Below, in pieces: positions 9,681 to 21,030 of a DNA stretch of 64,000 nucleotides. The notes below the pieces were generated by a model that worked only from the letters and a program-made list of their open reading frames with translations, had not been told where the DNA came from and did no database searches. This stretch comes from Brachionus manjavacas. Lineage: Eukaryota > Rotifera > Eurotatoria > Ploima > Brachionidae. How positions within the stretch are numbered: the stretch's first letter is position 1; each line of letters opens with the position of its first letter. The stretch lies in NCBI GenBank assembly GCA_019054805.1, contig JAHQIY010000008.1:3953501-4017500 (forward strand), written 5' to 3'. A program made the position numbers and the translations under genes.

Positions 9681-11919
9681 TTTTAAAGTTTCACTTAGAA
9701 ATATTTTTAAAAGTTTTTTTTTTTAAATTAACATAATTTTAAACACAGCCTTTTATAAATATATTCTTAGTAAAATTAGAAGGAACGAATTTGTCTATTT
9801 TAATATTTTGCAAATCTAATTTTTATTTATAACAAATTATTTGAATTTTTTCTTATGTTTAACTTTTAAGAATCAAAATTTTTTAGCAAAATTAAATTTA
9901 AAAATAAATTTATCAAATTATATAAATTGATTAAGAGCAATTTTATTGTACTCGTTATGAGCCTAGTGTAATTCTTTAATTTTATGATTTCTATAAAAAT
10001 GAAGCTAAAAATAATTTTTAACATCGTCATTATTTTATATTCATTTCGTTTTCTGTATAATTTTTTGTTCATTTTTATCTTTTAAACTGAATTTTTTTAA
10101 ACTTCGACTAAATTGATTAAGTCTTCTGAAGTATTGTGATTTAATTAATAAATGGGTTTAAAAAAAAATTAAATTTTTAGTGGGCTACTTTTATATTTTT
10201 TCTTGATTTAAAATTAAATGCTTGAGCTGTCAATGTAATAATAACCAAATGGAAAATCACAGAGTTGTTTAAAAGTCCCAAATTAAAGTCCAAGTCCGGA
10301 CTTTTTTTTCTTTTATTTTCAAAAGTAATGTGTTTGACTTAAAAGATGAGAGAGATTCAAATTAGTGATTTAAATGAGTTATACTCATTCGAGATTTAAA
10401 TTTAGCTAAATCATGCAAGTTTAGATTTAACCGGTTGAATATGCATGCGTCTTCACCCAAAACCCAAAACCTGAAGATTATTTTTGATTGTTTTTGTTGA
10501 ACTATTCTTGAACAAAAGCCTAAGTTTCAAAGCAACCAAGATTTGGACAATTATTATTTTAGCACAATTTAAGAATTTTCTAGTAATGATATTCATCGCA
10601 AAAAAAAAATGTTAAGTTTTTGGACTTATGGAAAAAAATCCAAAAAAAAAATAAAAAAAAGTCCAGACTTGGACTTGACTTGAGACTTGTGACTTATAAA
10701 CAACTCTGGAAAATGATAAAAAGAACCCCAAAATGCATTCAAGAGCCTACTAACAATTTTATTAGAAAGTTTTTCAGTTAATATTATCAGTAGAGTTTAT
10801 TTAAAAATTATGACTTAATTGATCACCCGTCGATTTTACTGCAGGTTTAAAATATTAAAGCTAAATTAAAGAGTTAACATTTATTCACTTATATTCATTT
10901 AAAGATTTCAAAGATTTAAAATTAACGACAGAAAATTTTTAAAATACTTAGTTTTAAGTAAATGAAATCTATTGAAATAATATTTTTTTTACAAACATAC
11001 AATAATATTAATAGTAGCACATTGCGCTATACAAGGAAAATTACAAAAATACAAGAACTAATAAATAAGAGTCAACAGATATTATTTACAGTAAAAGTTA
11101 AGAAAGAAATTAGAATGAACTTAAAGGGGTTTATAAAAGATATTGTTAGATCAAATTAAATTAAAATTAAAATTGAAGAAGGCATCGTAGCGATTCTTGA
11201 ATTGATTGACTGAGTCGGAGTTAATCGGTGCTAAAATTCTTTCATTTATATTCTATGAATTATAGCAGCAGTCATAATTGGGTTTTATCCTTTGCAATAC
11301 CAAGGCAAAGCAAAGCTCTAGAATAACTTCTTATTTTTTGAAATTAATTTTTTTTAATTAAAAAATATCTATTTCAATAAAGTTATAGAATTTTGTAATT
11401 TATATCAAAAAAATCATTGTTTATAACGTTTTTCATCAAAAATAGATTTCAGAAAATTGATCCTTTTACTAGTAGATACTTACTGATTAAAAATTATTAT
11501 TAATTATTTTTTAGCTAATAAAAATTAAACTCGTTCTATTTCACAATAAAGTTTAATTTCAAATATTGAAATATTAACTTTTGATTCTATTTTTTATTTG
11601 AAATCTTATATAAAAAATTGAGATTTATGAAGAAAAATATTTAGATTTTTTGTGAAAAATTGATCTGACGAAAAAAAGATTCTCGGAATGCTTCCAAATT
11701 TATTTCGTGAAGATATTTCAGATCTACAATTCAGAGATAGATTAAAAATGATCAAAATCAAAAAAAATATTTAACTTAAAATGGTACATGATTGAAAAGC
11801 AAAATTGCTTTTGTTGTTGTTAATCACTGATAAATAAACTTTTACTAAAACAATAAATTACTGAGCTTTATATAAAAATACATTTTTATTATTAAAATTA
11901 TTAAAATATTTTTTTTTAT
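9681..11919. other. Intergenic, AT-rich, contains one MITE
   Basis: Apart from the MITE at 10260-10708 I see no gene. The frames at 9866-10072 (-) and 10962-11159 (+) are low-complexity, with no domain or splice support. Confidence 0.4.
10260..10708. mobile_element. hAT-like MITE, copy 1 (449 bp)
   Basis: Terminal inverted repeats of about 40 bp begin CAGAGTTGTTTAAAAGTC at the left, and end GACTTATAAACAACTCTG at the right. They are flanked by an 8-bp near-perfect target duplication, GAAAATCA (10252-10259) and GAAAATGA (10709-10716). The 8-bp duplication and CAG...CTG termini fit the hAT superfamily. No coding capacity. A second, shorter copy with a perfect 8-bp duplication is in PRKDC intron 14 (32825-32941). 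Confidence 0.87.
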
Positions 11920-12546
11920 TTAAAAATCACAATCTTGAGTTGTAACAGAAAGTTTGGAGGTATCAAATCCTTTTTGACTTAGCATTGCCTTTAGTTGTTC
12001 CAATACAGAATTGTTCAAAGTTTTTGTTCTCGAAAGAATAAAAACATTTTCAACTTTGGTGTTGATACTTGGAACAAATTGACATGAATAAACCAAAGAA
12101 TAGCTAACATAATCAGTTGCCCAGACGTCATATTTGCCAATTCGTTCAATAAAAAATCCATTAATAGGAACTTTCAAAGCAACTAAAAGGTGATTTGGAG
12201 TATTCAAATTCGGTACAAAAGCATAGCCATTTATGGTATTTAACTCGTTTGTGAGTCTAAACAGACAAATGTGATAAGTAATTTGGTAATTTTTTAGTTG
12301 CAAGAATTCTTACGTGTTAAAACCATTGTTTTGTACCTTAATATGGGTTCCATTGATTGGTGAATATTGAGCGAAAACGCATTTAAGATTATCTTCAAAG
12401 CCTGCTGACAACTTTTCGATTTCATACCATTTTCCAACGTAGCTACTTGCATCAAAACTTTGCATTATTGGAGAGCTTGGACAGCTAAAAATGTCACATT
12501 TAGCCAAAGCAACAATGGTTAAAACCAATAAAAGGATGAATTTCAT
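11920..12546 (-). CDS. Secreted lipocalin (apolipoprotein D-like)
   Basis: Small secreted carrier of hydrophobic ligands. Exons: 12314-12546 and 11920-12256 with a 57-bp intron, 189 aa, typical lipocalin length. A clear signal peptide, MKFILLLVLTIVALAKC, is followed by the lipocalin signature block 1 GKWYEIEKL (G-x-W), block 2 TDYVSYSLVYSC (TDY motif in the centre) and block 3 VFILSRTKTL with the conserved arginine. Cysteines C21 (DIFSCPSS), C56 (NLKCVFA), the one in LVYSC and the penultimate-region CDF are placed as in ApoD/Lazarillo-type lipocalins with two disulfides. Which ligand it binds cannot be told from sequence. The gene stands alone between AT-rich gaps. Confidence 0.92.
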
Positions 12547-13724
12547 TTTTGCTTATTTTATTTTTGGATAAAAATATTGAATTTTGTCACCAATTTATAC
12601 CTACGAACGAAATCAAGAGAATAGATACACAAGTCTTGGTGAATGTGGTTTCATGCTCCTTAAAACGTGGATAATCACACAACTTGCATAAGATTGAGCT
12701 AGATTTTTCCTTGATTACGTGAAATAAAATTTACATAATAATATATGGTTCTGTTCATTGCTCAAGGCCGATTTGAGTACAATAAATTTACTAATTGTTT
12801 GACAAAGATCTAAAATTGTCATATGTCATTTTACCAAGAGTGATAATGTATTTTTTAACATCTCTAAATTTGTGATTTGATCTTAGTTAAATATTTACAG
12901 ATTTAAAAGATTTAAATTTAATCTATTTGGCAAAATTTGAAATCATTTTAAGTAATTTAAAGCAAGATTCTAATTATTTTATCCATTTTTTCTTTTAATT
13001 TTAATATCAATATTATTTTAGCATGAAGGCTTTTTGCATTTTGGTACCTCTTAGTTTAAAGATTGACAAACATAACAATTACTAATAGTTGTTTCTATTT
13101 TTAAAGTAGAGTTTTGTGGCTAAAATATTATTTGATTAGTTTAGACTAAAAATTATTTTTCAAAAATTTAATTTTTGGAGATTTTTGGAATTCAGAGGTT
13201 ATAACATAAATCAGATTTTTTTTAAATTAATTAAGGAAGATGCATTTTATACTTTGAATTAGAAAGGCTATAGATTTTTTTAAGGCCGGTAGAAAAAAAA
13301 ATAAAATTTTTTGCAGAATGCTGAATGAAGAAATGTGAATTTTAATTCACACAAATAAAATAAATAAAAAAAATTTGAATTTTTTAAATGGGCATTAAGT
13401 GAAAAATTATTTACAAAAATAAAGATTTGTTCTTTTCTCGGACTCAAATGCAGTTTTCTCTCGGTATAAAAAAAATAAATATAGAATTAATAAATGCTCT
13501 GATAAAATTTAAAGCAATTAAAGTTCCATCGAAAAACAGCAAAATTCATACCCAAAGTTCATTGAAAATGAATTATACGTAAATGACTTTTGAATTTTCA
13601 TTTTTTTTTCATTTGCTTCCGAAAGTTGGTTTCAAGTTTTTTACTTTAACACCAGAAAAAAGAAATTTATTTTTTACCTAAAATGACGGAGGTGTCTAAT
13701 TGACCTCTTTTTAAATTATTTTTG
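12547..13724. other. Intergenic, AT-rich
   Basis: No open frame, RNA gene or clear repeat that I can support. Confidence 0.4.
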
Positions 13725-15125
13725 CTCTCAAATCTCAACAAAATTTTAATAAAAAAAGACCAAAAAATACTAAAAAAATTTTAAAATTTTAATTTAATTT
13801 TAAATTCCAAAGTTTTTTACAATTTCTATGTTATTTCACATTTTAATAGCAAATTTGAATAAAGGTCCAATTTAGATCCAATAAATAGGGGAATTATTTA
13901 TTAAAATTTTTATCATAAAAATTTAAATAGTTATCATATTAAAGAAAGTAACTAAAAAAATTAATCTAAATAGACTTTTTGACTAACCGGAAGCAAAGAG
14001 TCGTTTTAGGACCTCTGAACATGCGTAGTAGTTCTTGGTTTGACTCCGTTTAGCGAGAGAAGAGAAAGAGGTGACTTGATCCACCTTTTTAAATTCCAAA
14101 GTGACATCAATAAAGTTAATTGGACAAAACTTCCTACTAGATGTAACTCGATAGTTTCATCAGGGCCAGCTCAGGGAATCAAGGGAACATAAGAGAAGAC
14201 TATCAGGGCAGACCATTAAAAATTGTAGTCAGAGGGAACACTTTCTTATCAATAGAGTAGTAAATGGGTGGAAAAGCTTTCTGAGGAAGTGATCAATTCT
14301 TGTTCAGTGAATCAATTCAAAAATGAGTACGATAAGTACGATAAGATAAGTTCAAAAATCCGTATCTATAGAAATTATCTAAAAAATGGATTTTGTTGGG
14401 TGGAGCAGGTCGAATAGATGTGTCTAGTACTTATTCTATCGGTTGAGAGTTGTCAATTGGACGGAAAGCTACAATTTTTTTTCCTTCTAAATTTTGATAA
14501 TTATGAATAGCCTAATGTTTTGTTGTATAAACGGTGTAAATAGTTACCATAGGAGTCTTCCGTGTAAGATTTCTCCGCAAGTTTTTTGCAGTAGCTAATT
14601 ATTATTATTATTATTAAATACAAGAAAATTAATTTTAATGAACAAGGAGTCAAATTGAACCGTTTAGGTCCTATAGTATTTTTTTCAACAAAGTAAACAT
14701 TTAAAATTATTTTATTTTGCAAAAACAAGTTAAAAAAATATCAATTTTATCCATCCGTCCTTCTAGTGTTTATCGAGTCTGGTAAAATTTTCACAGTATT
14801 TTTTTCTTAAACAGTATCTTTTAACTGGATTCCACTATTCAAAGCAAACTTTTCCTATGTAGACATAAGAGAATATATTTGAACCCATTTTTTTCACAGA
14901 ATTTAATTTTTTTTTCAAAAAAAAAATGAATTAGTCTCATAATTCTCTTATTTATTGGGATTTAAATTGAACCTTTATTCAAATTTGTTATTAAAATGTG
15001 AAATAATGTAGAAATTGTAAAAAACTTCGGAAATTTAAAATAAAATTAAAATTTCAAAATTTTTTTAGTATTTTTTGGTCTTTAATTTTTAAAATTTTGA
15101 GGTTGAAATAATTTTGCAAATAAAA
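13725..15125. repeat. Long inverted repeat (arms about 180 bp) enclosing about 1 kb
   Basis: The left arm (about 13725-13905) and right arm (about 14937-15125) are inverted copies. The right arm reads TTTATTGGGATTTAAATTGAACC, and so on through TTTAGTATTTTTTGGTCTTT; the left arm carries the complementary series in the opposite order with scattered mismatches. The spacer holds the RT fossil at 13981-14350 and a (TTA)n tract near 14598-14616. It could be the terminal repeats of a large degenerate DNA transposon into which an RT element later inserted, or two inverted copies of one dispersed repeat. No target duplication was resolved. Confidence 0.6.
13981..14350 (+). mobile_element. Non-LTR retrotransposon fossil, RT C-terminal region
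   Basis: After allowing for frameshifts, the plus strand reads ERRERGDLIHLFKFQSDI at about 14056-14110, NKVNWTKLP, then EHFLINRVVNGW and EEVINSCSVNQFKNEYDKYDK (14289-14348). This is the conserved C terminus of CR1/L2-type reverse transcriptases. Several frameshifts are present, so the copy is dead. Confidence 0.75.
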
Positions 15126-15293
15126 AAAAGTACATTTATTCTAATCGTTAGAAGATGAGTCGTCCATTAATAATTAACTACTAAAATAAATTAATGTTAG
15201 TTCTGAAAAATTAATTTTTTTTTAAATATATAAGTAAACCTTAGACTGAAGATAGAACTTAAAATTTCACAAATATCAGATTTATCTAATAAG

Positions 15294-16394
15294 ATGACAA
15301 GCAAATTCAAATGGATAAATAAAAACATTCAAAATACCACTTTGGTCTCAGAAATTCTTTACAATAATTTAGAATCAAGTCAAAACGATTGCACAACATT
15401 AAAAAACTATAGGCAAATTGCTTCTTATAGTTGGTCATCAAAAAGCTCAGCACCAAAGCCATTAATATACATTCCTGGTAAGCCAAGAGTCCTCATTGAT
15501 AATTTGGACTCGATACTTGACCATCAATTGAAAAAGAATGCACCTGATCATAAAAGTGTTATGGACATGAATAGATTCTATCTTCCATGCTTCCCAATGG
15601 AACCAATTTTTCGTTCAACTAGCTTGTGCTCACCAGATTTTAGTTTTTCTAAAATAAACTTTATCACTGATCGCAATAATTTAAGAAAGCTATTTAGTTT
15701 AGTCGACAAAAAAGCTGGTGAGCCTTTTATCATCGATTTGCAAAAAATTGGAAATTCAATATTAATGATAAGAAGAGAAAAAAGTTCTAGAGTTGATAAT
15801 GATACTTTTGGTGACGATTTTGAAAACATGGCAAGCTTATCTACTGATGATTATAATGGCCATAGAATAATTGCATCATATGAATTCGGGAACCATCAAT
15901 TTTTGGTTCGTTTTGAAGTTGATTGTGTTGAAGAAAATCAAGACATTCTAAATGAAAATATACAATACCACAAAGCTAGTAATTTTTCCAAGCTTTTTTA
16001 TATTCAAGATGGTGCTTTCAAACCAAGGACTCTGGTCGAACTCACAACTAGATCGAACTCTAGTTTCCCCAAAAAAAAATGGGCTCAGATGTTTTTTTCT
16101 CAAACAAACAATCTAGTGATCGGATTTCATGTGAATGGCAAAGTAAACAAGATTGAAAAATTAAATTTTGATCAAATTAATCAAAGATTAGATAGTCGAA
16201 AAAACACACAACCGGTGCTAGGAAAACTTGATAATTTGCTAGAAGAAATTAAAAAAATTGTTGAAAAAGATCAATTAATATATAGGCTCGTTTATAACCA
16301 TAAAGAAAAAAGTCTAAAGATTTTTGAATTTAATAGCTATCGACCTAATCTTCCAAGAGATTTGTTGAACCAACTTTCGAATGCAAACTTTTAA
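15294..16394 (+). CDS. Uncharacterised protein, resembles a fungal family; intronless
   Basis: 366 aa in one exon from ATG 15294 to TAA 16394, with AATAAA about 30 bases downstream. No signal peptide or membrane segment is apparent. The best conserved-looking part is residues about 120-220: FITDRNNLRKLFSLV, PFIIDLQKIGNSILMIRRE, and NGHRIIASYEFGNHQFLVRF followed by EVDC. I recall this ITDRNNLRKL / RREK / HRV..Y.FG...VVRFEVD pattern from uncharacterised fungal proteins that are often mislabelled as geranylgeranyl pyrophosphate synthases; that is recollection, not a search. The prenyltransferase DDxxD motifs are absent, so such a label would be wrong. Being intronless among intron-bearing genes, with a mostly fungal family, suggests horizontal acquisition or retrocopying. 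Function unknown. Confidence 0.8.
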   Translation: MTSKFKWINKNIQNTTLVSEILYNNLESSQNDCTTLKNYRQIASYSWSSKSSAPKPLIYIPGKPRVLIDNLDSILDHQLKKNAPDHKSVMDMNRFYLPCFPMEPIFRSTSLCSPDFSFSKINFITDRNNLRKLFSLVDKKAGEPFIIDLQKIGNSILMIRREKSSRVDNDTFGDDFENMASLSTDDYNGHRIIASYEFGNHQFLVRFEVDCVEENQDILNENIQYHKASNFSKLFYIQDGAFKPRTLVELTTRSNSSFPKKKWAQMFFSQTNNLVIGFHVNGKVNKIEKLNFDQINQRLDSRKNTQPVLGKLDNLLEEIKKIVEKDQLIYRLVYNHKEKSLKIFEFNSYRPNLPRDLLNQLSNANF

Positions 16395-16439
16395 AAATAT
16401 AAAAATTTGGATAAACACTTAATTAAATAAAGTAAAATT

Positions 16440-16892
16440 TAAAAAAAAAAGTACTCTTTTAAATTAGTAGTAGTAGTAGTAGTAGTAATTTTGCTGTGTG
16501 GAAACCACAAGCTGGAACGTGGGCAAGAGTCCCAAGAAAAAAACGCCCAACTTTAGCAGCCAGAGTACCTGTAATTTTATGAGCCTCTGAGCCTGGGCAT
16601 CATAACATTTGAACCTATCCTCTTAACCAATTTTCTCGACTGCCCTTAATAACCGTTCACATGGATAGAAATATAAAAAAAAATATAAATACAAAAGCCA
16701 ATAAAAAAGATACCATAATATAATAACAAATGGATAAAAAATTGTATCTTGTGCTGATTTTTGAATTATTGAAACACCATTTACCAAGCTTTTTCCTATT
16801 CTCTTCTTCTCTAAGCCAAAAATCCAATCTTGCTTTGAAAATATTGAGACTACTAGCGTTTACTATTCTGTCCGGTAGCTGATTCCAAATTA
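16440..16892 (-). mobile_element. Non-LTR retrotransposon fossil with (ACT)n tail
   Basis: Read on the minus strand from 16892 downward, the frame is IWNQLPDRIVNASSLNIF, then KARLDFWLREEENRK. This is the W-N-x-L-P-x-x-V-V-N-A C-terminal signature of CR1/L2-type reverse transcriptases. A 3' untranslated part follows and ends in a short ACT microsatellite (16467-16487), as usual for elements of this type. Confidence 0.75.
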
Positions 16893-16950
16893 TTATTATT
16901 TTATTTCAATGAACGCCTCAAAGGCGATGTAAAAAATAAAATGTAATAAA
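16893..16950 (+). repeat. Retroelement-like 3' end with CGCCT/AGGCG hairpin
   Basis: The segment ATGAACGCCTCAAAGGCGATGTAAAAAATAAAA near 16909-16941 has a short perfect stem (CGCCT...AGGCG) followed by an A-rich tail, the arrangement seen at the 3' ends of many invertebrate non-LTR elements. It abuts the minus-strand fossil next to it. Confidence 0.35.
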
Positions 16951-17232
16951 TAAGACAAATTTTTTAAAAAATTGAGTAAAATATTTAATATTTTTTAATT
17001 TCAATAATTATTATTCATTTTATGCTCTCTTTTGTATTTAATTTTTTTTTCTTTTTTTCAGTTTTGCTAGGAAATCCATCATTAAATCTAAGGAGCTTAG
17101 AAGTACATTCCAGCAGCGATGGAGACTTTCATTTAGGGAAAATTTTTTTCAAAAAATTAATCTTTTTAATAACTTTTCTTTTTTTTTCATCTTATCTTTT
17201 GCATCTCAAAATAAAGAATAAGTTACTTCAAT

Positions 17233-18044
17233 TTATAGTGCAGTTCTTAATGCTAGATTAAAATTGAATAATAAATAAAAACTAAAAGTTTTTAGTTTTT
17301 GTTCTTTTTCTTTAGGCGCCTCAATCCATATGATTTCCTCATCATCATCCGTGTCCGGATAATCCGGTTCATCAATAAGATTTTCGCCACGCATTTGTCT
17401 ATGTATAGCTCGCAATTCTTGCTGAGCTTCAATTTCCTCTTGGTCCGTGAATTCTTTTTTAATATGGACCACCATCTGCCGATCTGCTTCGGCAAAGTTA
17501 AATTCACCAATTACCTCAATATCCTCGAGGTAGTCTTGAAACTTTCGCCACGCTTCGCTTGTGGCAATGCATTTGCCGGCCAATGGGATGAAACTGTCAT
17601 TCCACTTTGCCTTCGGATTTGCGAATACATTTGCGTATTCAAGTGAATCAAAATCGAAGGGATAAAACCTTCTTTTAAACTCCATTTTAGAGTTGATTTT
17701 CTTTTTAAGCGTTTCGTACGATATCACATCGTCAGGATTATAGCTCATGAAAAATTTTAAAAACAAAATAATTAATTTGAAAATAATTTAATTAAAAAAC
17801 CTTTTAATCATCATTTTGAGGCTTTCCAAACTTGATTTATTCTTTGCCAATCTTATATTAAGACCGGCACTGCTAAGTTGCTCTTTAACGGAACACAACG
17901 TGTTGTCTAATGTTTTTTTGTGTTGGAGGGATGTCCAAACCATCTCCTCTATTATTAATTGCTCTATTTGAGCTCTAGCAGCGTCGTCATACTTAAGTAT
18001 GTCTCTATCAATATATTGATGACCTGTCCAGACATGATAAAAAC
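17233..18044 (-). pseudogene. Unknown two-exon gene, 5' end missing, bounded by 24-bp direct repeats
   Basis: Not recognised. Minus-strand exon a runs from about 18030 to 17801 and exon b from 17743 to 17233. They are joined in phase by a typical 57-bp intron: the frame passes from SLESLKMMIK into SYNPDDVISYETLKKKIN. Exon a contains YIDRDILKYDDAARAQIEQL and a helical segment; exon b contains FKRRFYPFDFDSLEYANVF, then an acidic tail with DEPDYPDTDDDEEIIWIEAP. No signal peptide or membrane segment. No in-frame start precedes exon a, and the region upstream of 18068 is an RT fossil on the other strand, so the 5' part is lost or lies in an exon I cannot see. A 24-bp identical sequence, starting ATAAATAAAAACTAAAAG, flanks it at 17271-17294 and 18045-18068, as if the segment had been inserted into the RT copy. 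The last 20 codons run into the left repeat and may not be original. Confidence 0.5.
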
Positions 18045-18068
18045 ATAAATAAAAACTAAAAGTTTTTA

Positions 18069-18880
18069 TTTTTGAGTTCAAGTTCAGCTTACTCGAGAGC
18101 GTAGATTTTCTGATGAACCAAATATCGGGAATCAAGTCGATGCACTTAATACAGAATTTTCTAAAGCATTTGATAGAGTTAATCACTAAAAACTTTTATT
18201 TAAACTAAAACCTTTATTGGCGGTCTGCTACTAAAATAAATTTATTTTTTCCTTAGTCATCGTAAACAAAGAGTTTTACTTGATGAAACAGAATCTGAAT
18301 GGCTTGATGTAACCACAAGGCTTTGTGCTTGGCCCACTTCTCTTTTTTTTTTAACGACCTGGCTGTTTAAATAAAAAAAAGAAGTTAATTTAATGCAGAT
18401 GGCTGCAAGATATTTTGTCCTATTGATCGAAACAATCCAAATGTATCATTTTAGTCGAAATCAAGTGATTCTTAATGACTGCTTTATGACTGATTAAGTT
18501 AATGATAAATCTTGTGTTGTCTCAAGATCCCGTACCCAGAAAGATGTGGGTATTTGGATTCAAAACGATCTTAAATGGCAAGTGTTTTCTACTGCCTCAA
18601 AAAACAATAGAATATAAGGTCAGATTCTTCATTGTATTAAGTTTAGGACACAGACGGTCATTTAACTTCTATAAAAGTCCAGTAAGGTCTCTCCAAGAGT
18701 ACGCTATTCCAGCGTGGTCTCCATATTTACAAAGAGACATAAAATTTGCTGATCTCTCGTGGGGAAATTGCCGTCCAGACCATTTATTTTACCTCAAATC
18801 TTTTAACTTAATGTTCTTTACACTCTCTGGCGTCTTGCTAACTTTACTGCAATATGATATATCATTTTCTGACTGAGAAA
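18069..18880 (+). mobile_element. Non-LTR retrotransposon fossil, RT palm and thumb fragments
   Basis: With frameshifts corrected by eye, the plus strand gives SLLESVDFLMNQIS, QVDALNTEFSKAFDRVNH (18138-18183), then KQRVLLDETESEWLDVT and VLGPLLFFFNDLA (18260-18365), and further on KDVGIWIQNDLKWQVFSTAS (18530-18590) and LQEYAIPAWSPYLQRDIK (18690-18745). These are consecutive blocks of a CR1/Jockey-like RT, with in-frame stops. The 5' side stops abruptly at the direct repeat that bounds the inserted unknown gene. Confidence 0.85.
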
Positions 18881-19859
18881 ATTTGTAAAAAGTAAAATAC
18901 AATTCTAAATTGTTGGTTCTTGAACCACACTTGGTTAAAGTAATGTAATCGTGATCTGCAATTATTGCATTATACAAAGCCCCAAAAAACAGTGAACTTA
19001 GCGTTTAAAGTTTCTATTCAATATAAAAAAACTCTTAATAATTGATTTTTTTGACTTGAAAAAGGATTGAAGAAACTCGGGAAAAATGAGAATGAAAATT
19101 GAGTTTATTTAGTTTTTATTTGTTTTAATTTTAAAATTTAATAAAAAAAAGAATTAAAATCTGCCATTTAGTCATTTTTGTGTATATTTTTTTGAAAAAA
19201 AAATACAAATTCATCTAAAAATTCCATCCCATCAAATATTTTTGCACAATTTTCTAGAGAAATGATTTTGGATGAAGCAAAATTTTTACAAAATATAGCT
19301 TTTTATTTAATAGGGGTCTTCTGAAACTGAACTGAGTCAATTGACAAAAAAACAACAAACTCAAGAATTTACTTCTTCCCCTACGACCAACTCCATCCAA
19401 ATTTGCTTACTAGTTAAACAAATTAAATTGCCTTTTTAAATGAATACGCATAAAGTTCAATGTAGAATTAAAATTTTTTAAAAACGCCAAAGCTACAAGA
19501 AGTTCTTTTTAGTAACATTTTCCCCTCTTTAAGAATGATCACTTTCTAAAATTTAAATAATATATTTTCGTTAAAAAAAAGAGAAATGGTTTAATTGATT
19601 GTTTTTATTTTTCTTTCTATACAATCTTAGCTTTTCAATAAAATCGTAATGCAATTTTTCTTTGATTCAAGCAATGCTTTTTAAACAAATTGAAATTAAA
19701 ATTTTTGTTATTCAAAACTAATAATTACCTAAAATCTAAGATATGATAATTAATTTTAAATAAATATAAAAGCTAGTTCTAAAACATTTACTAATCATAT
19801 TACTTTTGTATAAAATTCTAAAATCTTACTCCTTGGTGTTCAAAAAATAGGAATGAAAG
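18881..19859. other. Intergenic, AT-rich
   Basis: No supportable feature. Presumably contains the promoter of the sulfurtransferase that starts at 19860. Confidence 0.4.
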
Positions 19860-21030
19860 ATGCTTAGATATTTTTTATTTGCGTTTTATATTTTAAATTT
19901 TTATGCAGGTGTTTAGGCATCATTTTTATTTAATTTTTAAAAACTTTGATTAAAAGGAATCAATGCTAAAATTGAAGAACCTGTTTTGATTACTTCAAAG
20001 GAACTAAGCAGTATTAAAGATGAACCAAACTTTGATAAAAACTATAGAATTATCGAGGCTAACTTCGGTTCAAAAGGCCAAGATAATTTTGAAAAGTAAT
20101 TTTTAAATCAAAAAAAATTTATTTTAATCAAATATTGAATAGAGAGCACATACCCGGAGCTATTTATGTTGATGCTGCGATTAACTCGACAAAATTGCCT
20201 TTTTTAGAAGTATCATTGCCAAGTCCTGAAGCATGGGAAGGCTACCTAGGCTCGTTGGGAATTTCTAATGATCATCAATTGATTATTTATGATCGTTCTG
20301 AATATGGCTTTAAGCAATCATCACCCCTGTTTTACCTTTTAAAGCTGTTTGGCAACAAAAAAGTTAGAGTTCTAAATGGAGGCTTCAATGATTGGATTCG
20401 AAATCACTTTGATGCATCAACTAAAATTCAAAAATTTTCAGTAGTAAAATTATTTTTCTTTTTTTCTATTTAAACTTTTATTGATAAGAATGAAAATTAC
20501 AGAGCCTCATTTAATCCGGAGCTTTTAAGGCAATATGAGGACATAATTGAAAATATTGAGACCAATAATGAAATTTTAATCGATGCTCGTAATTCTTCAG
20601 AATATGAAAATGGTCACATACCTGGCGCGTTTAATGTGCCATACAACGAATTTTTTGATTCTAAAACTGGATTACTAAAGACTAAGCAAGAACTCATGGA
20701 AAGTAAATGCCAAGCGAATTCAGTTTATTTTAAAATTAATTTTTTAGTGGTTTTAAGCCAAGGAATTGATCTTAATGAACCGACTATTGCTTATTGTCAG
20801 TCGGGAATAAGAGCATCGACTCTAATGCTTGTCCTTGAAATGGTTGGTGCGAAGAAAGTTTCACTATATAATGTAATTTGTAACTTAAAATCAATGTTGG
20901 TATCATACATTAATTTTTTAAGGGATCATGGTTTGAATATTCTCAAAGATCTGAAGACATGCTCGACAGAATAATGACAAGATTAACAAAAATTTTCGAC
21001 TCTCTTTTTACGTTTGTGTTATTTAAATAG
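19860..21030 (+). CDS. Thiosulfate/3-mercaptopyruvate sulfurtransferase, secreted-type (paralog B)
   Basis: Exons: 19860-19908, 19957-20095, 20143-20440, 20489-20702, 20748-20872, 20923-21030; 310 aa. It starts with a signal peptide-like MLRYFLFAFYILNFYAG, so it should enter the secretory pathway rather than mitochondria or cytosol. Two rhodanese domains: first EHIPGAIYVDAA, then YLGSLGISNDHQLIIYDRS and LNGGFNDW; second ILIDARNSSEYENGHIPGAFNVP, then the active-site loop YCQSGIRAS (canonical C-x-x-G-x-R) and GSWFEYSQRSEDML. An ATG at 19853 is followed by a stop after four codons, so 19860 is the start. The exon 4 acceptor could also be the AG at 20501-20502, but that breaks the frame. Same family as 8500-9680 and 22715-23917; the last two exon boundaries are identical in all three. 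Confidence 0.9.

Noticed and set aside
10962-11159. 65-codon plus-strand frame
   Set aside because: Low-complexity K/I/N-rich translation expected by chance in this base composition.
15294-16394. Geranylgeranyl pyrophosphate synthase label for the unknown protein
   Set aside because: No DDxxD prenyl-diphosphate motifs; the label appears to be a propagated misannotation in the fungal relatives I recall.
17233-18044. Possible BCAS2/SPF27 identity for the unknown fragment, from YIDRDILKYDDAARAQIEQL
   Set aside because: Only the first 25 residues resemble the BCAS2 N terminus; the rest, including exon b, does not match, so no name is given.
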